NCBI RefSeq assembly: GCF_001434255.1
Contig: NZ_AZEY01000098.1
Location: forward strand, 1-64,000
Direction: 5' to 3'
Source of the DNA: Lentilactobacillus diolivorans DSM 14421
GTDB taxonomy: Bacteria > Bacillota > Bacilli > Lactobacillales > Lactobacillaceae
Length of the DNA stretch: 64,000 nt
Made by a program: the position numbers and the translations under genes
In this document: positions 17,221 through 26,084 of the stretch, one piece after another
Position numbering within the stretch: the first letter of the stretch is position 1
How the letters are laid out: each line of letters begins with the position of its first letter
Notes under the pieces: generated by a model
What the model saw: the letters and a program-made list of their open reading frames with translations, nothing else
Database searches by the model: none
Told to the model about the DNA's origin: nothing

Positions 17221-18050
17221 TGAATATTGTTGCGAAGCCGAAGTTGTCTCACACTATTTTGAATTATATTTTGTTGATTGTCTTGGCAGCTGTTGTTTTA
17301 GGACCTTTTCTGATTGGTCTATGGACCAGTTTTCTGCCAACGATGGATATTGCGAAAGGGAACTTTTTAAGCTTGCATCTTTCCCTTCAAAATTATATTG
17401 ATGCATTTACCCAAACACCGATTATCCGGTATCTTGGTAACAGTTTGTTTATTTCAGTGGCAACAATGATCGCGCAACTGATCTTCTGTTCAATGAGTGC
17501 TTATGCCTTTGTCTTTCTGAAATTTAAGTATCGTAATTTTCTGTTTGGTCTGTTCTTGGCTACCATGATGCTGCCATTTGAAGCTGAAATTATTCCCAAC
17601 TTTACAACTGTTAAAGCATTAGGGTTACTAAACACTTACTCAGTTATGATTATTCCGTTTTTAACATCGGCTTTTGGAACGTTTATGTTACGACAGTCAT
17701 TTCTTCAAATGCCGGCTGAGTTAAAAGAAGCCGCTGATATCGAGGGTCTTGGCCACTTCCAATTCTATTGGAAAATTGCGTTGCCGTATAACAAAATAAG
17801 TCTGTTGACGTTGGGTGCATACAGCTTCCTGGGTGCTTGGAATCAGTATCTCTGGCCAATGTTAACCACCTTTAGTAATGCTTATCGACCAGTTCAAAAT
17901 GGGTTACGTCAACTTCAATCCGAAGAAACATTTAATGATTGGGGCATGATTCAAGCAACCGCTGCGATTGTGGTTATTCCAACATTGATTGTCTTGTTTG
18001 TTGGCCAACATTACTTCAAGTCAGGAATGAATGAAGGTGCCGTCAAATGA
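17220..18050 (+). CDS. ugpE: glycerol-3-phosphate ABC transporter permease UgpE-like
   Basis: 276-residue second permease with six helices. The EAA loop reads EAADIEGLGHFQFYWKIALP. The C-terminus ends FKSGMNEGAVK, a typical UgpE/MalG-type ending (G...GAVKG). It overlaps ugpA by one nucleotide and the binding-protein gene by four (ATGA). Forms the transmembrane pore with UgpA. Confidence 0.88.
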   Translation: MNIVAKPKLSHTILNYILLIVLAAVVLGPFLIGLWTSFLPTMDIAKGNFLSLHLSLQNYIDAFTQTPIIRYLGNSLFISVATMIAQLIFCSMSAYAFVFLKFKYRNFLFGLFLATMMLPFEAEIIPNFTTVKALGLLNTYSVMIIPFLTSAFGTFMLRQSFLQMPAELKEAADIEGLGHFQFYWKIALPYNKISLLTLGAYSFLGAWNQYLWPMLTTFSNAYRPVQNGLRQLQSEETFNDWGMIQATAAIVVIPTLIVLFVGQHYFKSGMNEGAVK

Positions 18051-19414
18051 TTAAAAATTGGATTACCTTTATTAAAAAGCATTGGTTTCCGGTTGTTGCA
18101 GCCGTTGTTATTGTTTTAGGGGTTGTGGTTGTTGGATCTGCTAGAAATGCTACCACTGCCAAAGCCGGTCGAACCCCAATTGTCTTCTGGCATGAAATGG
18201 GCGGCCCGGCTGAGCAGGCATTGGATAAAATGGTTGATTCATTTAACAAGTCACAAGATAAATATGAAGTCATTCCTCAATATGAGGGCGTCTACGATGA
18301 AGCAGTTCAAAAGATTATTCAGAGTCACGGTACCAGCGCGTCACCAGCGGTCTTTCAATCGTTTGATATCTCGACCGCGCAAATGATGCACAGTAAATAT
18401 ACAACACCGGTTCAAAAGTTTATGAATGAAGATAAGAGTTTTGATGCAAGTAAGATTTCACCGGTTGCCCGTTCATTTTACTCAAATAAAGGCCAACAAT
18501 TGGCGTTACCATTCAATACATCGCAACCGGTCCTGTACTATAATGCCACGCTATTAAAGAAATATAAGATTACACCACCATCCAAGTCACCCAGTTATAG
18601 TGACGTCACTCGGGTGGCTGAACAGCTGTATAAACGTTCCCATCATCAGGTTAAGGGAATGACGATAGAAATTTATGGTTGGTTGATGGAAGAGGCGCTT
18701 GCCAACGCTCATACATCATTAATTAATCACGGGGATGGTCATGCAGGAAACCCAACCAAAATCAATTTAAAAAATCCAACAACGGTTAAATTCTTAAAGT
18801 GGATCCGAACGAACATCAAGTCTGGTGATTTCGTCAACTACGGTTCCGGTGCGAGCGCTGAAACCAACGAAATCGCGGCCTTCTTAGCTGGTAAATTAGG
18901 GATTTTTGTTCAGTCTTCTGCTTATATTGGGCAGTTGACGACTGGTAATAAAGATAAACTGGGAATTTCCTACTTCCCACATCCCGATGGTGTCAAGGCT
19001 AATGGTGTCGGAATTGGGGGTGCTGCTCTTTGGATTTCAAATGATAAACCGAAGAAGGTTCAAAAGGGTGCCTATGAATTTATGAAGTTTGCCTTAAATG
19101 CAAAGAACCAAGCTAATTGGCAGGCGGCAACCGGCTACTTGGCATTGAATAAGGACTCACAGAAGCAGGCGGCTTTGAAGAAGCTCTATGCAAAGCAACC
19201 TGAAGCACGGGTTCCGGGTGAGCAATTGGCCAGTGCCAAGCCAAACGATACAAACTCCGGTATTTTAATGGAGGGGATGCAGCTAACAAGAGAGTTGGAA
19301 CAAACCGCAATGGAATCTGTTTATGAGGGCGGCAGTATTAACAAGGCGTTAACAACGGCGAGCCAGTCGATGAATGCCAGTTTGAAGACGACGAATAGGG
19401 CGGACAAAAAATAG
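18047..19414 (+). CDS. ugpB: glycerol-3-phosphate binding protein UgpB-like, N-terminally anchored
   Basis: 455-residue extracellular solute-binding protein. The mature part begins with PIVFWHEMGGPAEQALDKMV, matching the UgpB FWH.MGG...D..V..FN block, and includes the family's YNLPF-like LALPFNTSQPVLYYN segment. Unusual: the N-terminal hydrophobic segment (about 13-30, VVAAVVIVLGVVVVG) has no lipobox cysteine, so it should be held by an uncleaved helix or be cleaved and released. It overlaps ugpE by 4 nt. A palindromic element separates it from the glycerophosphodiesterase. Confidence 0.87.
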   Translation: MIKNWITFIKKHWFPVVAAVVIVLGVVVVGSARNATTAKAGRTPIVFWHEMGGPAEQALDKMVDSFNKSQDKYEVIPQYEGVYDEAVQKIIQSHGTSASPAVFQSFDISTAQMMHSKYTTPVQKFMNEDKSFDASKISPVARSFYSNKGQQLALPFNTSQPVLYYNATLLKKYKITPPSKSPSYSDVTRVAEQLYKRSHHQVKGMTIEIYGWLMEEALANAHTSLINHGDGHAGNPTKINLKNPTTVKFLKWIRTNIKSGDFVNYGSGASAETNEIAAFLAGKLGIFVQSSAYIGQLTTGNKDKLGISYFPHPDGVKANGVGIGGAALWISNDKPKKVQKGAYEFMKFALNAKNQANWQAATGYLALNKDSQKQAALKKLYAKQPEARVPGEQLASAKPNDTNSGILMEGMQLTRELEQTAMESVYEGGSINKALTTASQSMNASLKTTNRADKK

Positions 19415-19415
19415 A

Positions 19416-19525
19416 GTGGTCCAGAAATCGGTTAGATCCCAGAGTATAAGGCAACCAGCCGAATATTCTGGTCCTGAATATTTGGCTGGTTGCCTTATAC
19501 GGCCGGGATCTGATTTCTTGACCAC
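19416..19525 (-). repeat. intergenic palindromic element inside ugp region
   Basis: Inverted-orientation copy: outer arms GTGGTCCAGAAATC/GATTTCTTGACCAC, conserved CCCAGAGTATAAGG and CCTTATACGGCCGGG, inner stem TATAAGGCAACCAGCC with mate GGCTGGTTGCCTTATA, apex GAATATTC...GAATATTT. It starts at the ugpB stop codon and could reduce readthrough into the phosphodiesterase gene; that role is inference. Confidence 0.82.
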
Positions 19526-19640
19526 GTTTCGGCCAAATAACGCACAGAACCCCCCGTACCAAATTATGTTAGTACCCAATTAACTTCACAAACCGTTTTG
19601 TTGACTTAATTTTGAATGAGTTTTAAAGGAGAAAGAGATT

Positions 19641-20351
19641 ATGACAAATAAAACATTGATTTTCGGTCATCGCGGTTACCCGTTTAAGTTTCCAGAAAAT
19701 TCATTAGATGGTTTTGAATATGCGATTGATCATGGTGCTGATGGATTGGAGTTTGATGTTCATTTAACCAAAGACAATGTGCCTGTTATTATGCACGATG
19801 AGAAGATTAATCGGACAACCAACGGAAAGGGAAAGATTCAAGCATATACTTACGCGGAATTGCAACAATTTCACCTAAGTGATGATGAAAAAATCCCGGC
19901 TTTGAAGGAATTGCTTGCGCTTGCCAGTCAAAAGCCAATTCATCTTAATCTTGAATTTAAAACCAACAAGATTCACTATCCAAATATTGAACGAATTGTC
20001 CTTGATATGGTCAAAGAATTTGATTTGGTTTACCCGGTTATCTATTCATCGTTTAACCTGGATTCGTTGAAGATCGCTAATAAAATTGATGCAACCCAGC
20101 AGTATTGTCTGCTTTCGGACCATCAAATTGACCATCCGCGTGAATTGATGATTAAAGATCATCTGGCTGGATTTCATTTGAGTCACTATCAACCGCTTCG
20201 AAATGTCAAAGAGCGGATCTGGACGATTGATGATCCAGTTAAGCAGCGAAATTTGTTTGCCATGCACGTTGCTGGGATTATTACCGATAATTTCGAAATG
20301 GCTAAACAGGTTGAAGCCAGCTTGGGTGCGGTTGTTCAACAGCGTGTGTAA
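19641..20351 (+). CDS. ugpQ: glycerophosphodiester phosphodiesterase (copy 2)
   Basis: 236-residue GDPD enzyme, closely similar to the 5604 gene over its whole length (FGHRGYP, GLEFDVHLTKD, MHDEKINRTTNG, YSSFNLDSLK). Makes glycerol-3-phosphate from glycerophosphodiesters in the cytosol, matching UgpQ. AAAGGAG lies 10 nt before the ATG. Its place behind ugpCAEB fits the ugp pathway, though it is separated from ugpB by 226 nt and a palindrome. The two copies likely arose by duplication. Confidence 0.9.
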   Translation: MTNKTLIFGHRGYPFKFPENSLDGFEYAIDHGADGLEFDVHLTKDNVPVIMHDEKINRTTNGKGKIQAYTYAELQQFHLSDDEKIPALKELLALASQKPIHLNLEFKTNKIHYPNIERIVLDMVKEFDLVYPVIYSSFNLDSLKIANKIDATQQYCLLSDHQIDHPRELMIKDHLAGFHLSHYQPLRNVKERIWTIDDPVKQRNLFAMHVAGIITDNFEMAKQVEASLGAVVQQRV

Positions 20352-20435
20352 TTAATTATTGTGAATCACTAGGTAGTTCCAATCAAGAAATAGTAATAAC
20401 ATCCTCCAATATTTCTCGATAAATATGAAGCCAGA

Positions 20436-20612
20436 GCGGGACAAAAGGTGTTTAACTTCCAAAGTGTAATTGGATTATCCGAATATTCTGAACTTGAATA
20501 TTTGGATAATTTAGTTACACGACCGGAAGTTGCCTTTTGTCCCGCGTTTTCGCTCGGTAACAATTGTGTTTGCACGAACAGAGGATGGGATAAATGACTA
20601 TTGTCCCATCCT
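20436..20612 (-). repeat. composite intergenic palindromic element
   Basis: Large palindrome 20436-20545 in inverted orientation (GCGGGACAAAAGG/CCTTTTGTCCCGC outer arms, GTGTAATTGGATTATCC inner arm, GAATATTC apex), followed by CTCGGTAACAATTGTG and the hairpin GAGGATGGGATAA/TTGTCCCATCCTC. Same two-part order as at 13886-14064 but flipped. Confidence 0.8.
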
Positions 20613-20668
20613 CGCTCTTTTGGATACCCTGAAATTACAGAGGCGTTAATGAAGTGGTCTCATTTTTA

Positions 20669-20726
20669 GTGACACAGTGTCATTTTTGTGATATGCTTTC
20701 TAAGATGAATTAGTGACACAGTGTCA
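20669..20726 (+). promoter_or_regulatory. promoter with twin TGACACAGTGTCA operators
   Basis: Two identical perfect palindromes TGACACAGTGTCA at 20670-20682 and 20714-20726, 44 bp apart centre to centre (about four helical turns), each within TTAGTGACACAGTGTCAT-like context. A promoter fits between them: -35 GTGACA (20669-20674) inside the first operator, 17-bp spacer, extended -10 TGATATGCT (20689-20697). A dimeric repressor of TetR type is likely; no candidate regulator is adjacent. Confidence 0.7.
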
Positions 20727-20782
20727 TACCACTGGGTATATCCAACCACCCTCATTGTGATTATAAAATTGGAGGAATAGTC

Positions 20783-21169
20783 ATGACTATCAAATTAATT
20801 TTCGCGATCGTTACAATTACTTTGGCACTTGTTTTTTACACAATTGGTGTGTTTTCGGAGCGGCACTCTGGATCGTTAAGGATCAAACACATTGTGATGT
20901 TTGGCCTTGGACTGGTCTTTGATACAACTGGGACGACAATTATGTCTGCAATTGCTAAGAACGAAGTGGCGGCATCCAATTTCTCTCTGCATCAAGTAAC
21001 GGGGATGGCCGCAATTATTTTGATGGCGTTTCACTTCTTATGGGCGATCTATGTTCTAATGAAAGGGACTGAAAAAGCCAAAAGTAGGTTTCATAAATTC
21101 AGCTTGGTAGTTTGGCTATTTTGGTTGATTCCATATATTGTGGGAATGGTTATTGGAATTGGCGTGTAA
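20783..21169 (+). CDS. HsmA-like small membrane protein
   Basis: 128-residue protein with four hydrophobic helices, resembling the HsmA/TIGR03987 family of predicted membrane proteins of unknown function. Conserved-looking residues include HIVMFGLGLVFDTTGTTIM and HQVTGMAAIILMAFHFLWA. TTGGAGGAA lies 8 nt before the ATG. It is first in a two-gene unit with the exporter at 21217, behind the twin-operator promoter, so both are probably induced together. Confidence 0.75.
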   Translation: MTIKLIFAIVTITLALVFYTIGVFSERHSGSLRIKHIVMFGLGLVFDTTGTTIMSAIAKNEVAASNFSLHQVTGMAAIILMAFHFLWAIYVLMKGTEKAKSRFHKFSLVVWLFWLIPYIVGMVIGIGV

Positions 21170-21216
21170 ATTGAAAAATTTTCATTATTAAATTGTTCCG
21201 AGAAAGGAATTGTTTC

Positions 21217-22695
21217 ATGGGAAAAAGGAATTCAACATTCGCGATGATCATCTTGATTATTGGCGTGTTTATGTCGGCTTTGGATAACGGCATTATTGCC
21301 AGCGCGCTTTCAACAATCAATTATTCATTTCAAGTTAGTGAGGTTCAAGGAACGTGGGGAATTACCGGCTATACGCTGGGGATGGCGATTTCCACCCCGA
21401 TTATTGGCAAGTTGGCCGATAAATTTGGTCGGCGAAAATTATTCCTGATTGAAATTAGTATTTTTGCGCTTGGATCATTACTAGTGGCACTGAGTTCGTC
21501 ATTCATTCTCTTTTTAGCTGCCAGATTAATTCAGTCAGTTGGTGGCGGTGGGATTTTTATCATTGCTTCCAGTCATGTATTATCGACATATCCAAAGGAC
21601 AAGCAGGGTGGCTTACTTGGTGCACTGGGCGCAGTTAATGGGATTGCTTCAGTAGTAGGTCCCAATCTTGGGAGTTTGATTTTAAATCTGACCGGTCGCT
21701 GGAATTGGCTCTTTTTAATTAATCTGCCGATTGCACTATTTGTGGTTATTAGCGGTTATTTGGCAATTCCTGAGACGAAAGCCAGTAATATCAAAACAAT
21801 TGATTTTAAAGGATTGGTTCTATTAAGCCTGGGTATTTTAAGCTTTATGTTGGCCATTACCAACTTACAAAGTAATGCTTTAGTTGGTAGCTTGTTAAAA
21901 ATCCAGGCTTGGGGTTTGTTTGGGTTAGGCATTATTCTGTTTATTATGTTCATTCGAGTTGAAAAACGGGTTTCAGATCGGGTGGATCCCTTTCTGCCTT
22001 ACCAGTTATTACGCAGCCAAGGATTTGTTTTAACACTATTAATGGGCCTTTTGTCTGGGGCGTTAATCGGAATCTTTGTCTTCATCCCAAGTTTCGTTGA
22101 ACAGCGTTATGGGATTTCAGCTGATAATAGTGGGATTTGGATGAGTGGTATCGGATTAGGTTCGATTGTTGGTGCAGCGGTTGGGGGATCATTGACCTCT
22201 AAACTTGGCTCAACCAAAACGATTGTTATTTCCGGATCTTTATCGACAGTCGGCTTTGCCCTAATTGCTTATTTAAGTCCCAATCCGCTTTGGTTTATCG
22301 TGTCCTCGACAATTGCCGGAATTGGCTTTGGGATGTTAATGGGAGCGCCATTGTCCGTATTGATGGCTGAAGTTGCCAGTAAAAAGGATAACGGGGTTGC
22401 CCTTGGAACTTTGTCCGTTAGTCGGCAAGTCGGCATTACGATTGCCCCCATCATTTACGCAACGATTATTCAAAGCGGATTCAGCAGCATTCAAATGAAC
22501 ACGTCCATTGAACAGTATTACCGAGGCCTTCAGCGAATGACAGGCAGCAATCAACACCAACTATTAAAGGTTTTTTTCGCAACAGCTCAGCAGGCATACC
22601 AACAGATGTTTTGGCTGGCAATCATTGCTTCGGTTGTGATTGCGCTGGTTGGCTGGTATTTGATGAGGCGGAAACATAGATTGTTAAGTTCATGA
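21217..22695 (+). CDS. DHA2-type MFS drug exporter
   Basis: 492-residue major facilitator transporter with 14 helices. The N-terminal SALDNGIIASALSTI and the loop GKLADKFGRRKLF (motif A) are clear; the central antiporter helix contains GIASVVGPNLGSLIL, matching the drug/proton antiporter motif C. The ATG at 21217 follows GAAAGGA; an upstream in-frame TTG at 21193 is less likely. Probably extrudes hydrophobic compounds and is co-regulated with the HsmA-like gene. Substrate unknown. Confidence 0.87.
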   Translation: MGKRNSTFAMIILIIGVFMSALDNGIIASALSTINYSFQVSEVQGTWGITGYTLGMAISTPIIGKLADKFGRRKLFLIEISIFALGSLLVALSSSFILFLAARLIQSVGGGGIFIIASSHVLSTYPKDKQGGLLGALGAVNGIASVVGPNLGSLILNLTGRWNWLFLINLPIALFVVISGYLAIPETKASNIKTIDFKGLVLLSLGILSFMLAITNLQSNALVGSLLKIQAWGLFGLGIILFIMFIRVEKRVSDRVDPFLPYQLLRSQGFVLTLLMGLLSGALIGIFVFIPSFVEQRYGISADNSGIWMSGIGLGSIVGAAVGGSLTSKLGSTKTIVISGSLSTVGFALIAYLSPNPLWFIVSSTIAGIGFGMLMGAPLSVLMAEVASKKDNGVALGTLSVSRQVGITIAPIIYATIIQSGFSSIQMNTSIEQYYRGLQRMTGSNQHQLLKVFFATAQQAYQQMFWLAIIASVVIALVGWYLMRRKHRLLSS

Positions 22696-23661
22696 TGCTC
22701 CTGATATTTATTACAATAACGAAGCCTTGGATCGGTTTATTGCGATTCAAGGCTTTGTTGGTTCAACGTATGTTTACGCACTTCAATTATTTAACAGTAA
22801 TAGGGATGTTGTAATCTCACGTGTTCGTAAAGATTCTGTCACGAATACGTATGATCTTGATTTTACTAATGCAGCATCCATGTATTTAAAGAATTTTGGT
22901 CATGGTCAAACATTTGAATATTTCAAGCATGCGAATAAGGATTATTGGTGGGTTGTAACTAAAGGTGATAATACTGAAGAAAATTGGGGAAGCCAGATTG
23001 CGCGAATCCAGTTTAGTCCAAACACTTATGACACAACGCCGTATGATGGTAATACTAGTGTTACACGGCTATCTAGTGTCAGCAGTGCGACTAAGAATGG
23101 CAAGCCCTATGGTAAGATTCTTCGGGTAGAAGCAGCCTTATCTTCAACCAATGCGCCCGTATCAGGCAGTAGCACTAATAGACTATTACTCATCGCTGGT
23201 GTAGATACCAATTACAATGCTCATTTTACGTTATATGATAACGATAAAGTTAATGATGCGTTGGATAACGTTGATGCAACGCATGGATTTGTTTCTTGTG
23301 GAACATTAACGTCGGCACTTGTTAGTGATCCTTACAAAAAGATTGATGATGTCCGTAGTAAACTAACGAGTAAATCAATTCAAGGATTTGATATTTCAGA
23401 TGGACGCGCGGTTTATATTTCAAGCGGATAAGCAAAAAGTGAAACACATAGCAAAGACGATACTCCAGGAATTGCAAAATATTATTGGGGAAATAAATTT
23501 GTTTCAAAGCTTTTAAATAATACCAATTGGTCAAGCAAGAATGTTGAAACAGAAGGAATCCAGATTTCGAATGATCTTTATGTGGGAATTTCTTATCATG
23601 ATACTTTGGCTACTAAAACTCTTGAAAACAGGTTATACGTAACCGCAAAAGCTTCTTGGTA
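22688..23661 (+). pseudogene. broken helveticin J-family bacteriocin gene
   Basis: Reads in one frame from just behind an in-frame stop at 22685 to 23661 with a single internal TAA at 23429-23431. The product carries the helveticin J hallmarks NFGHGQTFEYF, YWWVVTKG and WGSQIARIQFSPNTYD, then RVEAALSS. It overlaps the end of the exporter gene and has no start codon with a ribosome site near the expected N-terminus, so the 5' end appears lost. Helveticin J-like proteins are large heat-labile class III bacteriocins. An intact homologue is at 34893. Two independent defects indicate a dead gene. Confidence 0.82.
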
Positions 23662-23699
23662 AAACAGACTATAATTTATTAAGTTAAATTTATAAAGGA

Positions 23700-23746
23700 T
23701 CCTAAGACAAAATTCCGTGTGAATTTTGCCTTAAGACCCTTTTTTT
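23700..23746. terminator. bidirectional terminator
   Basis: CAAAATTC/GAATTTTG stem extended by TAAG/CTTA with a T7 run on the plus side, between the broken bacteriocin gene (+) and the secreted-protein gene (-). Confidence 0.65.
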
Positions 23747-24500
23747 AGTTTTCAGGTGGTAATAAAAAGATAATGCCATATCCATACAGCGAACTATTTT
23801 TAGAGTATACATCTGCTGCAATTTTCCATCCAGAGAAATCTTTCATGGTATAGCCTTCAAACCCTGTTGCATTCTTAAATCCTGCAGGTATTGCTCTTTG
23901 GATGTATTGCCTGTAGGACATTTGGCCTGATTCGAGTTGTTTAATTTGAGCTTTAGTACCATCGATTGAACTCATTTTTAATTCATCAAGTTGTGATCCT
24001 AATTTTTTCCGTAAATATTCGCCCTGTTCATCTGGTGTTCCATTCATATCGTCTAAGGTTTTTTGTAACTTGGGATCGTGAATTGTCCCTGGAAACGCGT
24101 CGATAACTTGTTTCTGTAAAGGTAAGCTGGTTTCGGCAAAGTTGTATCTTCTTAGATATCCTCGCCAAATATAGCCCTTAACTGTTTGTGCACTATTTGA
24201 TACGTAATAAAAGATACCGATTTTCTTTCCGTTAGTCATTTTGAAACTTTTCGAAACAGACCAAACGGTTTTAGGATAATTTTTGAGGTTATGAAGCTTT
24301 TTAGTAAGATTACGATTCCAGATATATGCATTTCGTTGTGTTTTCGCCTGAAACTTTGGCATGCTTGTAGAATAGTTTTTTGATTTAATAATGCGGTAAG
24401 CAGCTCGAGTAGTATCGGGATTGGTGGTGAAATTTATGCAACTAATGAGCAAGCCAAGAATACCGATAAAAAACATTTTTTTCATTATCTTCATTGTCAA
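23745..24500 (-). CDS. secreted HNLKNYP-module protein, type 1 tail
   Basis: 251-residue exported protein. Signal peptide (KKMFFIGILGLLISC...), then a module of about 100 residues: YIWNRNLTKKLHNLKNYP, W..SKSFKMTNGKK.GIFYYVSN, VKGYIWRGYL. The C-terminal half (DAFPGTIHDPKLQKTLDDM ... GWKIAADVYS...YGYGIIFLLPP) is shared only with the frameshifted neighbour at 24546. Start choices are a TTG at 24500, 5 nt behind GGGAG, or the ATG at 24494. Function unknown; a wall-associated role is plausible. One of six paralogues in the window. Confidence 0.78.
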   Translation of the reverse strand: MTMKIMKKMFFIGILGLLISCINFTTNPDTTRAAYRIIKSKNYSTSMPKFQAKTQRNAYIWNRNLTKKLHNLKNYPKTVWSVSKSFKMTNGKKIGIFYYVSNSAQTVKGYIWRGYLRRYNFAETSLPLQKQVIDAFPGTIHDPKLQKTLDDMNGTPDEQGEYLRKKLGSQLDELKMSSIDGTKAQIKQLESGQMSYRQYIQRAIPAGFKNATGFEGYTMKDFSGWKIAADVYSKNSSLYGYGIIFLLPPEN

Positions 24501-24545
24501 AACATCTCCCTATTACTTATAAACTAATTGTTTAAACACAACTCT

Positions 24546-25282
24546 TTATGGTTCCAGAAAGTTCACAAATCCATACCCATTATATTTACTACGCTTATTT
24601 GACAACCATACAGCAACTTTCCAATTTTCAAAATTATTGAGGGAATATGCTTCGCTGCGAAAATCAGGAGATTGTTTAATTGTTTGTGGCAGTGATCTTT
24701 GAAGATAAGCGTTAAACGAGATCCTTTTGTCTTGTAAGTCGATTAAAGCAGCTTTACTTCCCGTAATCCCGGTAACCTTATATTTGTTAAATTCAGTACC
24801 AAGTTTATCTCGCATATATTCATTACGTTCATCGAGATTTCCAGATAATCCATCAATATTTTTTGAAGATGGGCATCATAAATTGTTCCAGGTAGCGAAT
24901 TTAAAACTTCTTGCTTGCGTATCAAATTTCTTTGCCTTGATAAATAGCCACGCCAGACTAATCCTGTAATAGTTTTACCGGGATTCTCGATTCGATAGAA
25001 AATGCCAGTCCTTTTTCCATTGGTCATTTTGTAGCTTTTGGTGACATACCAATTTGCATTGGGACTATTTTTCATGTTATAGCGCTTTTGGGTTAAATTG
25101 TTATTCCAAACATAGACAGGTTTAATTGACGCGCGACTGCGGTAAGTCGGCAGGATGTTTGCATAACTTTTGGACTTGATGGTGTGATAGGGAACATTAT
25201 TAGCACTTGCACTTTTTGGTAATGCAGCCCCTGATAGGCTGACGCAAACGACTAACATTAAAAATAACACCCATTTTTTCAT
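24546..25282 (-). pseudogene. frameshifted secreted HNLKNYP-module protein, type 1 tail
   Basis: Paralogue of the 23745 gene. The first part (25282 to about 24860) has a signal peptide (MKKWVLFLMLVVCVSLSG), YVWNNNLTQKRYNMKNSP, YKMTNGKRTGIFYRI and GLVWRGYLS. The second part (about 24860 to 24546, other frame) continues with LDERNEYMRDKLG to YNGYGFVNFLEP. The switch maps to a run of six T at 24859-24864 (A6 in the coding strand); one more A would restore LQKNIDGLSGNLDERNEY. This may be a recent slip, phase variation or a sequencing error. AAGGAAT precedes the ATG at 25282. Confidence 0.78.
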
Positions 25283-25359
25283 TTGAATATTCCTTCTCTT
25301 CACTCGATTATACTAAAAAGGCCCATTTAATGTTTATTGCGAATGTGTCAATGAATTTT

Positions 25360-25387
25360 TTGACTTAAAGTGCACTTTAAGTAGTAA
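25360..25387 (+). promoter_or_regulatory. promoter containing a perfect 20-bp palindromic operator
   Basis: ACTTAAAGTGCACTTTAAGT at 25363-25382 is a perfect palindrome placed between a -35 TTGACT (25360-25365) and -10 TAGTAA (25382-25387). The placement implies repression of the SDR-like gene that follows by a dimeric regulator of MarR/HxlR or similar type; none is adjacent. Confidence 0.65.
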
Positions 25388-25418
25388 ACTACATAAAGTT
25401 AAGAAAGGAATGAAGATA

Positions 25419-26054
25419 TTGACAAATGGATTAATTTTAGGCGCCCATGGCCAAATTGCACAACTTGTCCGGCAAAGATTGCTAACCGAAACTGATGTTC
25501 ATCTTACTTTATATTTAAGAAATTCGGATCGGATTAAAAAGACTAATCCGCAAAGAGAGACAATAATTGATGGGGATGTTAATGATTATCATAGGTTGAC
25601 AACCGCGATGAAAAGCCAAGACATTGTTTATGCTAATTTAGGTGGTCGATTTGAACCAATGGCCAAAAACATTGTTAAAGCAATGACGGCAAATAACATT
25701 AATAGATTGATCTATGTTACCGGGTTGGGGCTTTATCATGAGGTACCTAATCCATTTGGTCAGTGGGTTGAAGACTCAGTTGGCCACGATGTGATGACAG
25801 ACACCCGCCGTGCTGCCCAGATAATCGAGGAATCGAAAATTAATGCCACGATTATTCGCGCAGCTTACATGGACAATAACGATGAGATCGATTATGAATT
25901 AACTGAGAGAGGGACTCCCTTCAAAGGCACCGTTATATCACGAAAAAGTATCGCGGACTTGATCGTAAAAGTGATTAAGAATCCGAAATTGTACGAAAAT
26001 AGTAGTTTGGGAATTGCCAAGCCGGGTACGAATGGTGATCGACCAATGTTTTAA
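25419..26054 (+). CDS. NAD(P)-binding SDR-like (NmrA/atypical) oxidoreductase
   Basis: Rossmann-fold protein of about 211 residues with the N-terminal LILGAHGQIAQLV dinucleotide-binding loop, IDGDVNDYHRL, ANLGGRFEP and LIYVTGLGLYHEVP, the pattern of atypical extended SDR proteins that may sense or use NAD(P)H. The usual Tyr-x3-Lys pair is not evident. The TTG at 25419 is 9 nt behind AAAGGA; the ATG at 25410 sits directly on the ribosome site. A palindromic operator controls its promoter. Often such genes respond to electrophile or redox stress; here that is inference. Confidence 0.75.
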   Translation: MTNGLILGAHGQIAQLVRQRLLTETDVHLTLYLRNSDRIKKTNPQRETIIDGDVNDYHRLTTAMKSQDIVYANLGGRFEPMAKNIVKAMTANNINRLIYVTGLGLYHEVPNPFGQWVEDSVGHDVMTDTRRAAQIIEESKINATIIRAAYMDNNDEIDYELTERGTPFKGTVISRKSIADLIVKVIKNPKLYENSSLGIAKPGTNGDRPMF

Positions 26055-26084
26055 ATAATTTACTTTTTTGGTGACAATCAGCAA

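Noticed and set aside
19338-19579. Minus-strand frames over the end of ugpB
   Set aside because: They arise from the palindrome at 19416-19525 and the complement of ugpB; no starts with ribosome sites.
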